64,000 bases of DNA from positions 186,966,939-187,030,938 of the forward strand of contig CM071601.1 in NCBI GenBank assembly GCA_036435485.1. Reading direction: 5' to 3'. The stretch is from Saposhnikovia divaricata (Eukaryota; Streptophyta; Magnoliopsida; Apiales; Apiaceae). Each line of letters starts with the position of its first letter. Position 1 is the stretch's first letter. The notes below the pieces were generated by a model. That model saw only the letters and a list, made by a program, of their open reading frames with translations. It had not been told where the DNA came from and did not search any database. The position numbers and the translations under genes were made by a program. This document shows, one piece after another, positions 10,277-18,739 of this stretch.

Positions 10277-13200
10277 TTAGGACTGTTTCTTTCCTCTTGT
10301 TGGCATCACCCTTGATTTTCCTTCCTTGGCAGAGTTGGACTCAATCTGTATTTGGAGTTGCCTATAGAAGGCATCTTCTTCATCTACCTTTGGATTTAGC
10401 TTCTGTTGTAGCCATCTCAGGTATTGAGAACTAGCCTTTGGTAGTTGGTCTTCTAACCTGAAGAATCTCCTGTTACCATCTTCATCCCTGAACTCCATCA
10501 TCCAGAAAGGTTGGAGGTGGATTTTCTGTCCATTGTATGGGATCTTCATTTTCCTTGGTAGACTTGATGGTGAGTTCCAATCCCTCCTTATTTGTTCTAT
10601 TTTGTCCAGTATCTCCCCTTTTGCTATCTTGGAGAACCCTGTGTATCTCTTGATTGCAGAGAACACTTTGGTTAAGGTATGATAATTTTCTCCAAGAACC
10701 CTTTGCAGTGGCCATGTCCTTTCCGTTCCTCCCTTGTATACAAAGACCAATCTTTCAGGCAAATGTTTATATTTGTCAATTCCTCTTACTTCTGACAATT
10801 CATCCAGATAAAGATTCATGTCAGAGTATTCTTCAATATCTGCCTGATAGATAAAATCATCCTTGTTTTCCAAGATTGGCTGCCTGACAATTGCAGGTAC
10901 CCTAGCAACTTGAATTGGTTCCTTTGAAGGTTGCTTCCTTGGTTTCCTTTTCTTCTGTGTAGGCTTCTGTTGAGGCTTCAGCAAGAATGAAGGAACCTCA
11001 ATGGAGTCAAGATTCATTGGTTCCTCTTTAGGTACTATAGGCTCACCATGGAAATTTACATCTGGGTTGAATACTTTCACATCAATAGGTTGTGATGAAC
11101 CAACTGTCTCTTTGTTTTCAGTTTCTGGAGAGACAGGCCTCCTTGCATGTGATTTTAATCTCTTGGATTTGGGGACTGATTTCCCTTTCTTTTTGAATTT
11201 GGGGACTTCCTCAGGTTCCCTCAATTCATCCTCTACCTCATCCAATAACTCTTGAGCCAGCCTTGCTTGCTTCTCATCTGAGTTTTCATATAGATATTCA
11301 GTGCTTGGTTGAGATTCTCTTAGCAGCCTTGAAGTTTCTTCTCTCTTAGCTTCAACAAATCTAGGATGGCTGTTGGATATGTTTAGAACTTTTCCATTCC
11401 TTATGATTACAGCCATCCATTCTCTTACACAACTGTTAGCCTTCTCCTTGAATTCCTTGATTGCCTTACCCATCAACTTCTCTTCATCATCCTTGGGAAA
11501 TGGAAAGTCCAGTTGTAACTTGTTCTTCCCATTTGCTTTTGGTGGTGAGAAGGGTCTTGATTTGATGTAGGGTTCAAATTCCTTAACATGAGAAGGCTCA
11601 GCATCATAGAATGTAGGAGCCACAATTGCTGGAGTGAGCACCTTCAGAATTGTTGTAGATATTGTTGGAGCTGAGGTTTGGCTAGAGAACAGATTTGATG
11701 CAATAGATTGATTGATCAATCTTTCTGTCCTCATTATCCTTTCATAGTTTTCTTCTTTCATCTTTTGGAGAGCTTCAATTTTGGCTAGCTTTTCTTCTTC
11801 TGTCAAGTTTGAAAGATCAAACTCTCCATATAGAGGTTTGGATTTGCTGGGGGAAGCTGTGACAATGAATTCTTGTGGATTGACCACTATGGTAGGCTGC
11901 TGCTCCCCCTCACTTGCTGCTTCCCTTCTTTCAGAAATTAAGATTTGACTTGAAGTTGCCACAGCCTCTTTTACTTTCTCCCCCTTTTTGTTAGCATCAA
12001 GGGTTTGACTAGAAGTTGGGGCTGCAACTAACCTTTCTAGCAGTTGGGTTTGCAGTTTCTGATGTTGAAGAAATTGCTCCATCTGGGATTCCATCTTTTC
12101 CACTCTTGAAGTGAGAAGTTGCACAGATTTAGCCAGGTTGTCTTCTTTGAGAAACCTTTGTTGCAACACCCTCTGAGTGGCTGTAGGAGCTAGTTGCTCT
12201 AGCTTGGAATCCACAGAGATTTTCACATCCTTGATTTCTTGTTTGACCTCCTCTAAATTGGATCTCTGAATCACCATTTGCATCTTTTGTAACTTTAGGG
12301 AGTCAATTGCCTGTTGAAGAACAACCTTTCTCTGTGGATCTGCTTCTGGGTGCTCAGCCAGGGCAGATTTATATTGCCTTATGATTTCCATATCAAGTTG
12401 GTGATAGGTGTAGTTTTGAGCAAATGCAAAATCATGAATACTGCTACCACCTTCATCTTCAGAGCTCTGGCTGTCTTCATCTTCAGAATTGTCAAATTCA
12501 TCACTCTCAGCAGTGGTTGGCAGAGCTGCTATAGATTCCTTAGCTCTAAGTAGAGATTGTGAGGTGTGCACTAGGTGCAGTGCCTCCTCTGCTTCCACAT
12601 TGCCCTGTTGTGCCAGAATTTGATAGGCAGGAACAGGGTGAGTAAAGGTTTCAGCATCCAGAGAAATGGAGTCAATCATGGACTGATATTCTCTTTGAAA
12701 TTCCATTTCCTTGGATGCATCCTCAACCCCCATTGACTCACTAGCAATGGCTGCTTCTTCCATCCTTATCTCTCCTGTAGTCCCTTCTCTCACCTCATCT
12801 CTCTTTTCTTGCATCAAGGGCTCCCCTTGGCTCACACCTCTCACACCCTCACCTTCACCTACTAAGGTGGTACTCTCCAACTCTCCTTTTGCCTGACCGG
12901 AAGAAATGGCCAGCCTCTCATTATTTATCTCTCCTTTTGCCTGCTCACAAGGCAGCCTCTCACTCCCTTCCCTCAAACCTAAAAGTGTTTCAACTACTGA
13001 GAACTCCTCTACACTTGACACTGGAATGTCAGATATAGCAGTGGTAGAGTGAGTTATCAACGGATAAGGAATATCCGTTGATGAAGTAGTTATAGCTGTC
13101 AACGGATGGCTAGATAGAGGCGCATCCGTTGATGGAGAAACACTTGTCAACGGATGAAGGATATCCGTTGAGGAAGGAATAATTATATCCGTTGAAGAGA

Positions 13201-14788
13201 AAACCAACACTGAATCTGTGGAGATTGATTTTAAGTTCGAGGCCACAGTCTGTGTTGAGAATTCTGGAAGGGAAGATTGATGGTCCAACAAATCATCTAA
13301 AAGATGATGACCACCAATTATAGAGTGGGGCTTCTCCAAGAATCTTAAAGATGGAGAATCAGGAATTGATGTAGATATCATATCCACATCCAGAGAAGGA
13401 GTTGGTGATGGTGGATTGTAATGTGTATCGATTTGAAGATTAAGATCAAGGGGCTGTGACTCCACATTTATTGAAGTCACATCAAACTGAGTTTGAGAAG
13501 GTACAGTTTCCTGTACAGTGTGTGTGCCCTGTGATTCCCCTGTGGTTTTAGATTTCACTCTTCTTCCATAGGTTTTTGAGATTGGGCTATATGTGTCCCT
13601 AACCCTCTTGTGCAGTGTTCCTTGTGGGGAACTTGATTCAGTAGTCACACTCTTTTGGGAGAGTGTGACTAGAATTTGGCCTGTAGTTACATTAGCAGTC
13701 TTTTGAGAGACTGAAATGGTGGTTGCACTCATCTCTCCTTCCTTATCCTTAGGGCTTCTTTGATGTTCACCCTGTCCCTCACCACTCACTACCACCTTCA
13801 CACTCCCCTCAAGAGGTTTGGTAGTTTTTACAACAGGTGTCTTTTGAGAGACACTTGAGGTTTGCCTTTTAGAATGTGGTTTTGGAACTTTGGATTTGGT
13901 CACTTTGGTAGGAGCCTGTTTGGTCACAACTACAGACTCCATTGTGACACTAGAAGGTAAAGAAATTTGGGGGTTGGAGATAGAGGTTTCAAAGTTAGAG
14001 ATAGTTACCTGAACAATTGGTAGATATACCAACTGTACTCCTGCATTGAGGTTCATTCGAATCAGGTCACTTAAGACTCTCTTCTCCTGAACAAAACATT
14101 GGAACTTGCTATCCAGGTTAGCAATGGATAGCTTATTCTCAGACACATGCAGTGCTAAGAGCATTAAAAATCTAGCAAAGTAGATATTCTTGCTCCTAGT
14201 TTCCTTTTTACCCAACTTTGCAGCTATCTCATACAAAACTAATGTGCCAAAATTATAGAATTTATCATTTAAAAGCATACACATCATTGTTAGCATGGAC
14301 AGGGTAACAGCATCAAAATTGCTAATTTTTCCTGAAAAAGTTTTAATGAAGGCATCACAGAAGTAGCTCCATTCTTTAACCATTCCTTTTCTAGCAATTT
14401 TCCCTAAGTTTTCAGTACTAAGGGCATAATTAATAGAATTAAGCATGGCAACAATTTCAGCATCAGTAGGTACTTTCAGACAGTTATTCTCAGGCAATTT
14501 TAAACAAGCAGTTATTACATCAGAATTAACCACATAGTTTTTACCCTTTAAAGAAAAAGCAATTGTACCGTCTGTGCCATTGTACTCAGCAGATGTCCAC
14601 ATTTCTTCAATTACCTCGTGGATTAAGGGAGTGGTAGCCGTCATAGCATATGACAGTTTGCATTTCTTCACGAAACTCATCAAAGTGTGGTAAGCTTCTG
14701 GAGCATTCACTGTGTCAACAAAGGCCGCGAAATTGTTCTTCTCATAGGTAAACCCAGTGGAGGACATCATCTTAACAATAGGCGCCAT
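10277..14788 (-). CDS. Third ORF of the SIRE-type element, 1503 aa, function unknown
   Basis: Open frame between pol and the 3' LTR, in the place where SIRE elements carry an envelope-like gene. At 1503 residues it is more than double the roughly 650 residues I recall for the soybean protein. Residues 1-270 are a compact, probably helical domain (AAFVDTVNAPEAY; later NYVVNSDVITACLKLPENN). Residues about 270-800 are Ser/Thr/Pro-rich and low in complexity. Residues about 520-590 include the STD and HPLT peptides encoded by the repeated DNA motif (13056-13196). Residues about 820-940 look like coiled coil (EEVKQEIKDVKISVDSKLEQL), with another stretch near 1010-1060. The C-terminus is Lys-rich and then forms a second compact domain (VFVYKGGTERTWPLQR). 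I see no signal peptide or transmembrane segment, so an envelope role is not supported. It begins 513 bp after the pol stop, so simple stop-codon readthrough from pol cannot express it. Confidence 0.8.
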   Translation of the reverse strand: MAPIVKMMSSTGFTYEKNNFAAFVDTVNAPEAYHTLMSFVKKCKLSYAMTATTPLIHEVIEEMWTSAEYNGTDGTIAFSLKGKNYVVNSDVITACLKLPENNCLKVPTDAEIVAMLNSINYALSTENLGKIARKGMVKEWSYFCDAFIKTFSGKISNFDAVTLSMLTMMCMLLNDKFYNFGTLVLYEIAAKLGKKETRSKNIYFARFLMLLALHVSENKLSIANLDSKFQCFVQEKRVLSDLIRMNLNAGVQLVYLPIVQVTISNFETSISNPQISLPSSVTMESVVVTKQAPTKVTKSKVPKPHSKRQTSSVSQKTPVVKTTKPLEGSVKVVVSGEGQGEHQRSPKDKEGEMSATTISVSQKTANVTTGQILVTLSQKSVTTESSSPQGTLHKRVRDTYSPISKTYGRRVKSKTTGESQGTHTVQETVPSQTQFDVTSINVESQPLDLNLQIDTHYNPPSPTPSLDVDMISTSIPDSPSLRFLEKPHSIIGGHHLLDDLLDHQSSLPEFSTQTVASNLKSISTDSVLVFSSTDIIIPSSTDILHPLTSVSPSTDAPLSSHPLTAITTSSTDIPYPLITHSTTAISDIPVSSVEEFSVVETLLGLREGSERLPCEQAKGEINNERLAISSGQAKGELESTTLVGEGEGVRGVSQGEPLMQEKRDEVREGTTGEIRMEEAAIASESMGVEDASKEMEFQREYQSMIDSISLDAETFTHPVPAYQILAQQGNVEAEEALHLVHTSQSLLRAKESIAALPTTAESDEFDNSEDEDSQSSEDEGGSSIHDFAFAQNYTYHQLDMEIIRQYKSALAEHPEADPQRKVVLQQAIDSLKLQKMQMVIQRSNLEEVKQEIKDVKISVDSKLEQLAPTATQRVLQQRFLKEDNLAKSVQLLTSRVEKMESQMEQFLQHQKLQTQLLERLVAAPTSSQTLDANKKGEKVKEAVATSSQILISERREAASEGEQQPTIVVNPQEFIVTASPSKSKPLYGEFDLSNLTEEEKLAKIEALQKMKEENYERIMRTERLINQSIASNLFSSQTSAPTISTTILKVLTPAIVAPTFYDAEPSHVKEFEPYIKSRPFSPPKANGKNKLQLDFPFPKDDEEKLMGKAIKEFKEKANSCVREWMAVIIRNGKVLNISNSHPRFVEAKREETSRLLRESQPSTEYLYENSDEKQARLAQELLDEVEDELREPEEVPKFKKKGKSVPKSKRLKSHARRPVSPETENKETVGSSQPIDVKVFNPDVNFHGEPIVPKEEPMNLDSIEVPSFLLKPQQKPTQKKRKPRKQPSKEPIQVARVPAIVRQPILENKDDFIYQADIEEYSDMNLYLDELSEVRGIDKYKHLPERLVFVYKGGTERTWPLQRVLGENYHTLTKVFSAIKRYTGFSKIAKGEILDKIEQIRRDWNSPSSLPRKMKIPYNGQKIHLQPFWMMEFRDEDGNRRFFRLEDQLPKASSQYLRWLQQKLNPKVDEEDAFYRQLQIQIESNSAKEGKSRVMPTRGKKQS

Positions 14789-15301
14789 TGAAGTGATTGA
14801 ACTTTGGTTACAGAGAGTTTTAGGGAAGAAGATGCAGTTAACTTTTGATATGCTTGAAAATGAATAAAAGTGAGATGTGAGAGTACAAGTCCGCCTTTTA
14901 TATTTTTCAAGAATTAAAAATGAAATAATTAAAAGTAATTACTCCATTGGTCAAAAGTAACTGTCAGATAGTAAATAAAAAGAGAATAAGTACAGCCATG
15001 ATTAGATATACACGGTTACCAACGGAAAAGAAAAAAAAAAAAAAATGTATATCAACGGATATAGAATGAACGGTTGAGATACAGTTTATCCGTTGATGAC
15101 GTGGATAGCCTGTTACCCGTTGACATGCAAAAATCTAGTAATGTGTTTATACTATCAACGGATAAAAGGATATCCGTTGATAAGCTAATTTTGCCTTAGG
15201 CAAAATTTCTGCAGAAAATTTTTTTTCTGAAAGTTTTCACTTTCAAGTAAATCAAAACACATTTCCAGCTTCAAATCATTGAAATCAAATATCACTAGGA
15301 A
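14789..15301 (-). promoter_or_regulatory. Spacer between pol and third ORF, motif-rich
   Basis: Non-coding, holding ATCAACGGAT or its inverse at 15051, 15088, 15154 and 15172 and a one-mismatch copy at 15115. It must contain whatever signal (internal promoter, splice site or other) allows expression of the downstream ORF; which of these is not visible. Confidence 0.5.
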
Positions 15302-18300
15302 TTATGACAAATTAAGCATACCTAGCTCACCTACCAATCTTGTGAATGTGGATTCATCAAGAGGCTTGGTGAAGATATCTGCAAGCTGCATTTCACTTGG
15401 CACAAAGTGCATTTCTACTGTACCATTCATCACATGTTCTCTAATGAAGTGGTATTTGATGTCAATGTGCTTGGTTCTCGAATGTTGCACTGGATTCCCT
15501 GTGATGGCAATAGCACTTGTGTTGTCACAGAAAATTGGAATCTTCTCAACTTTTAGACCATAGTCAATGAGTTGGTTTCTCATCCATAGAATCTGTGCAC
15601 AACAGCTTCCAGCCGCAATGTACTCAGCTTCAGCTGTAGAAGTGGAGACTGAGTTTTGTTTCTTACTGAACCATGACACAAGCCTGTTTCCTAGAAATTG
15701 ACAGGAACCTGTAGTACTTTTCCTATCAACTCTGCAACCTGCATAATCTGCATCTGAATAGCCAGTTAGATCAAAACCAGATTCTCTTGGGTACCAAATG
15801 CCAAGGTTTGGTGTTCCCTTGAGATACCTGAAAATTCTTTTAATAGCTATTAAGTGAGACTCTCTAGGATCAGCTTGAAATCTAGCACAAAGACAGGTAG
15901 AAAACATTATATCAGGTCTACTAGCTGTTAGGTATAAAAGTGAACCTACCATGCCTCTATAACTTGAGATGTCCACAGACTTTTCCTTAGTATTCAACTC
16001 AAGCTTAGTTGCAGTGGCCATAGGTGTTTTAGCAGATGTACAATCCATTAAGTCAAATTTCTTTAAGAGATCATAAATATATTTTGTTTGACTTATGAAA
16101 ATGCCCTCATTAACTTGCTTTACTTGTAGGCCAAGAAAGTAAGTTAATTCACCCATCATACTCATTTCATACCTACTTTGCATAAGTTTGGCAAACTTTT
16201 TGCAAAGCTTCTCATCTGTAGACCCAAAAATAATATCATCTACATAGATTTGAACAAGTATTGAAGAGCCATTAATATCCCTATGAAATAAGGTTTTATC
16301 TACTGTACCTCTAGTGAAGTGGTTCTCCAAAAGAAATTGAGATAAAGTGTCATACCAGGCTCTTGGTGCTTGCTTCAAACCATAAAGTGCTTTCATGAGA
16401 AGATATACATATTCTGGAAATTCTGGATCCTCAAAACCAGGAGGTTGATGGACATAGACCTCTTCTTCCAGTTCCCCATTTAGAAAGGCACTTTTGACAT
16501 CCATCTGATAGACTTTGAAATTGGCATGTGCTGCATAGGCTAGAAAGATTCTTATTGCCTCAAGTCTTGCTACTGGAGCAAAAGTTTCATCAAAATCTAT
16601 TCCTTCTTCTTGAGAATAGCCCTTTGCCACTAATCTAGCTTTATTCCTCACAATTATGCCATTTTCATCTGTCTTATTCTTGAGAACCCATTTAGTACCT
16701 ATGACACTTCTATCATCAGGTTTGGGCACAAGCTTCCATACTTTATTCCTTTCAAATTGATTTAGCTCTTCTTGCATTGCTAACACCCAATCTGGATCTA
16801 GAAGGGCATCTTCCACTTTCTTAGGTTCCTCTTGAGATAGGAAGCTACTGTATAGACATTCAGCTTGAGTGGCCCTTCTAGTTTGGACTCTTGAATTTGA
16901 TTCACCAATGATTAACTCAAATGGATGATTTCTAGTCCATTTTCTTGCAGGTGGAAGATTTGATCTTGATGAGGTTGCTTCATTTCCATGATCATGTTGA
17001 TTTAGCATTGAACTTTGACCATGAGAAACTCCCCCTGAGTTTGTTGTCCTTGCTGAGTTATGAAGTTGACTGTCAATGGATGCATCATTTTGCCTGTCGA
17101 CGGATGCTTGAGAATTTCTATCAACGGATGCATCTCTAATAGTGTCAACGGATGTTGCAGAATGACTGTCAACGGATGCTCCAGAATGACTATCAACAGA
17201 TGCTTCATTTACAGTGTAAGCATCACTTCTAGTTGGTGTAACAGCTCTAGGTGGATCTCTGTGGTCATGATCTTCATTCTCCTCATCATCATCATAGTAC
17301 ATTCTTCCTTCACCTTCATTCTCAAATTCCAACTTTTCATGGTAGCCTTCATCATTTAGGCCTAGAATCTTTTGATCATCAAACACAACATGTACAGACT
17401 CCATAACAATGTTGGTTCTTAGATTGTAGACCTTGTAGGCTTTCCCTGCTGCATATCCAACGAAAATAGCTTCATCTGCCTTTGCTTCAAATTTGCCTAA
17501 ATTATCTCCATGATTCCTTAGCACAAAACACTTACATCCAAAGACATGTAGAAAAGCTAAAGTTGGTTTCTTGTTGGTTAATAACTGATAAGGAGTCATT
17601 CCTCTAGCTTGATTGACCAAGGAAATATTCTGAGTAAAGCATGCAGTGTTGATAGCTTCAGCCCAGAAATATGTTGGTAATCTTGATTCACTTAACATTG
17701 TTCTAGCTGCTTCAATGAGAGTTCTGTTTTTCCTTTCAACAACCCCATTTTGTTGAGGTGTTCTGGCAGCAGAAAACTCATGGACAATTCCATTCTCTTC
17801 ACAGAAAATCTTCATTGTGGAATTTTTGAATTCAGTACCATTGTCACTTCTGATCCTTTGAACTCTGTCTTCAGAACCATTGTTTAGCATTCTGAGGTGA
17901 TTGATAATGATTTCACTTGCACAATCCTTGGAGTGCAGGAAGAAAGTCCATGTGAACTTAGAAAAATCATCTACAATCACCAGACAGTATTTCTTCTTTG
18001 AAATAGACATGACATTTACTGGACCAAATAAATCCATATGCAGCAATTGAAGAGGCTTAACAATGGATGACTCTGTCTTGCTTTTGAAAGATGATTTCTT
18101 TTGTTTCCCTAATTGGCAGGCATCACATAGCCCATCTTTGACAAACTCCAAATGAGGGATTCCTCTAGCAAGATCCTTTCTTACCAAATCATTCATAACT
18201 TTAAAATTCAAATGTGACAGCTTCTTATGCCATAGCCAACTCTCATCCTTACTTGCTTTGCTGAAGAGACAAGTAATGGATTCTGAGCATGCTGAATTGA

Positions 18301-18739
18301 AGTCAGCTATGTAAACATTTCCTTTTCTAAAGCCTGTCAATACCACATTGTTGTCTTCCTTGGCAGAAACAACACAGGCTTCTTTTGTGAACTTTACTTC
18401 ATAGTCTTTGTCACAAATCTGACTGATGCTCAGCAAATTGTGCTTTAAACCTTCAACTAAAGCCACTTCTTCAATGATGACATTGTCTTTTGAAATCAGG
18501 CCATATCCCTTAGTATATCCTTTGCTGTCATCTCCAAAGGTAATTCTAGGGCCAGCTCCTTCCTTGAACTCTGTGAGCAGGGTTGAATCTCCTGTCATGT
18601 GCCTAGAACATCCACTGTCTAGGTACCATAGATTCCTTCTGTTTCCCTGCACACATTTCAAAAACAAATCAAGTTGATTTTGGTACCCAAGCTTCCTTGG
18701 GTCCTTTCTTGTTAGCCTTTGACTTTGCACTCTTAGCAT
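15302..18739 (-). CDS. pol: Copia pol polyprotein (protease, integrase, RT, RNase H), 1145 aa
   Basis: Domains follow copia order. The aspartic protease site WYLDSGCSRHMTG is near residue 40. The integrase zinc region with HKKLSHL and CDACQLGK is at about 170-215, then the DDE core (HMDLFGPV, IRSDNGTEF, TPQQNGVVERKNRT). Reverse transcriptase has WVLKNK, FAPVARLEAIR, YQMDVKSAFLNG and the catalytic YVDD near residue 833. RNase H follows (SDADYAGC, STAEAEYIAA). Between integrase and RT, residues about 505-560, is a linker of ASVD repeats encoded by the motif cluster 17072-17201. The frame is intact. It overlaps gag by 71 bp in the +1 frame, so gag-pol expression needs a frameshift, splicing or reinitiation; the annotated first Met is unlikely to be the natural start. 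Confidence 0.95.
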   Translation of the reverse strand: MLRVQSQRLTRKDPRKLGYQNQLDLFLKCVQGNRRNLWYLDSGCSRHMTGDSTLLTEFKEGAGPRITFGDDSKGYTKGYGLISKDNVIIEEVALVEGLKHNLLSISQICDKDYEVKFTKEACVVSAKEDNNVVLTGFRKGNVYIADFNSACSESITCLFSKASKDESWLWHKKLSHLNFKVMNDLVRKDLARGIPHLEFVKDGLCDACQLGKQKKSSFKSKTESSIVKPLQLLHMDLFGPVNVMSISKKKYCLVIVDDFSKFTWTFFLHSKDCASEIIINHLRMLNNGSEDRVQRIRSDNGTEFKNSTMKIFCEENGIVHEFSAARTPQQNGVVERKNRTLIEAARTMLSESRLPTYFWAEAINTACFTQNISLVNQARGMTPYQLLTNKKPTLAFLHVFGCKCFVLRNHGDNLGKFEAKADEAIFVGYAAGKAYKVYNLRTNIVMESVHVVFDDQKILGLNDEGYHEKLEFENEGEGRMYYDDDEENEDHDHRDPPRAVTPTRSDAYTVNEASVDSHSGASVDSHSATSVDTIRDASVDRNSQASVDRQNDASIDSQLHNSARTTNSGGVSHGQSSMLNQHDHGNEATSSRSNLPPARKWTRNHPFELIIGESNSRVQTRRATQAECLYSSFLSQEEPKKVEDALLDPDWVLAMQEELNQFERNKVWKLVPKPDDRSVIGTKWVLKNKTDENGIIVRNKARLVAKGYSQEEGIDFDETFAPVARLEAIRIFLAYAAHANFKVYQMDVKSAFLNGELEEEVYVHQPPGFEDPEFPEYVYLLMKALYGLKQAPRAWYDTLSQFLLENHFTRGTVDKTLFHRDINGSSILVQIYVDDIIFGSTDEKLCKKFAKLMQSRYEMSMMGELTYFLGLQVKQVNEGIFISQTKYIYDLLKKFDLMDCTSAKTPMATATKLELNTKEKSVDISSYRGMVGSLLYLTASRPDIMFSTCLCARFQADPRESHLIAIKRIFRYLKGTPNLGIWYPRESGFDLTGYSDADYAGCRVDRKSTTGSCQFLGNRLVSWFSKKQNSVSTSTAEAEYIAAGSCCAQILWMRNQLIDYGLKVEKIPIFCDNTSAIAITGNPVQHSRTKHIDIKYHFIREHVMNGTVEMHFVPSEMQLADIFTKPLDESTFTRLVGELGMLNLS

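Noticed and set aside
10277..14788. Viral-type envelope protein
   Set aside because: Only the position fits; no signal peptide, membrane segment or fusion-like region is visible.
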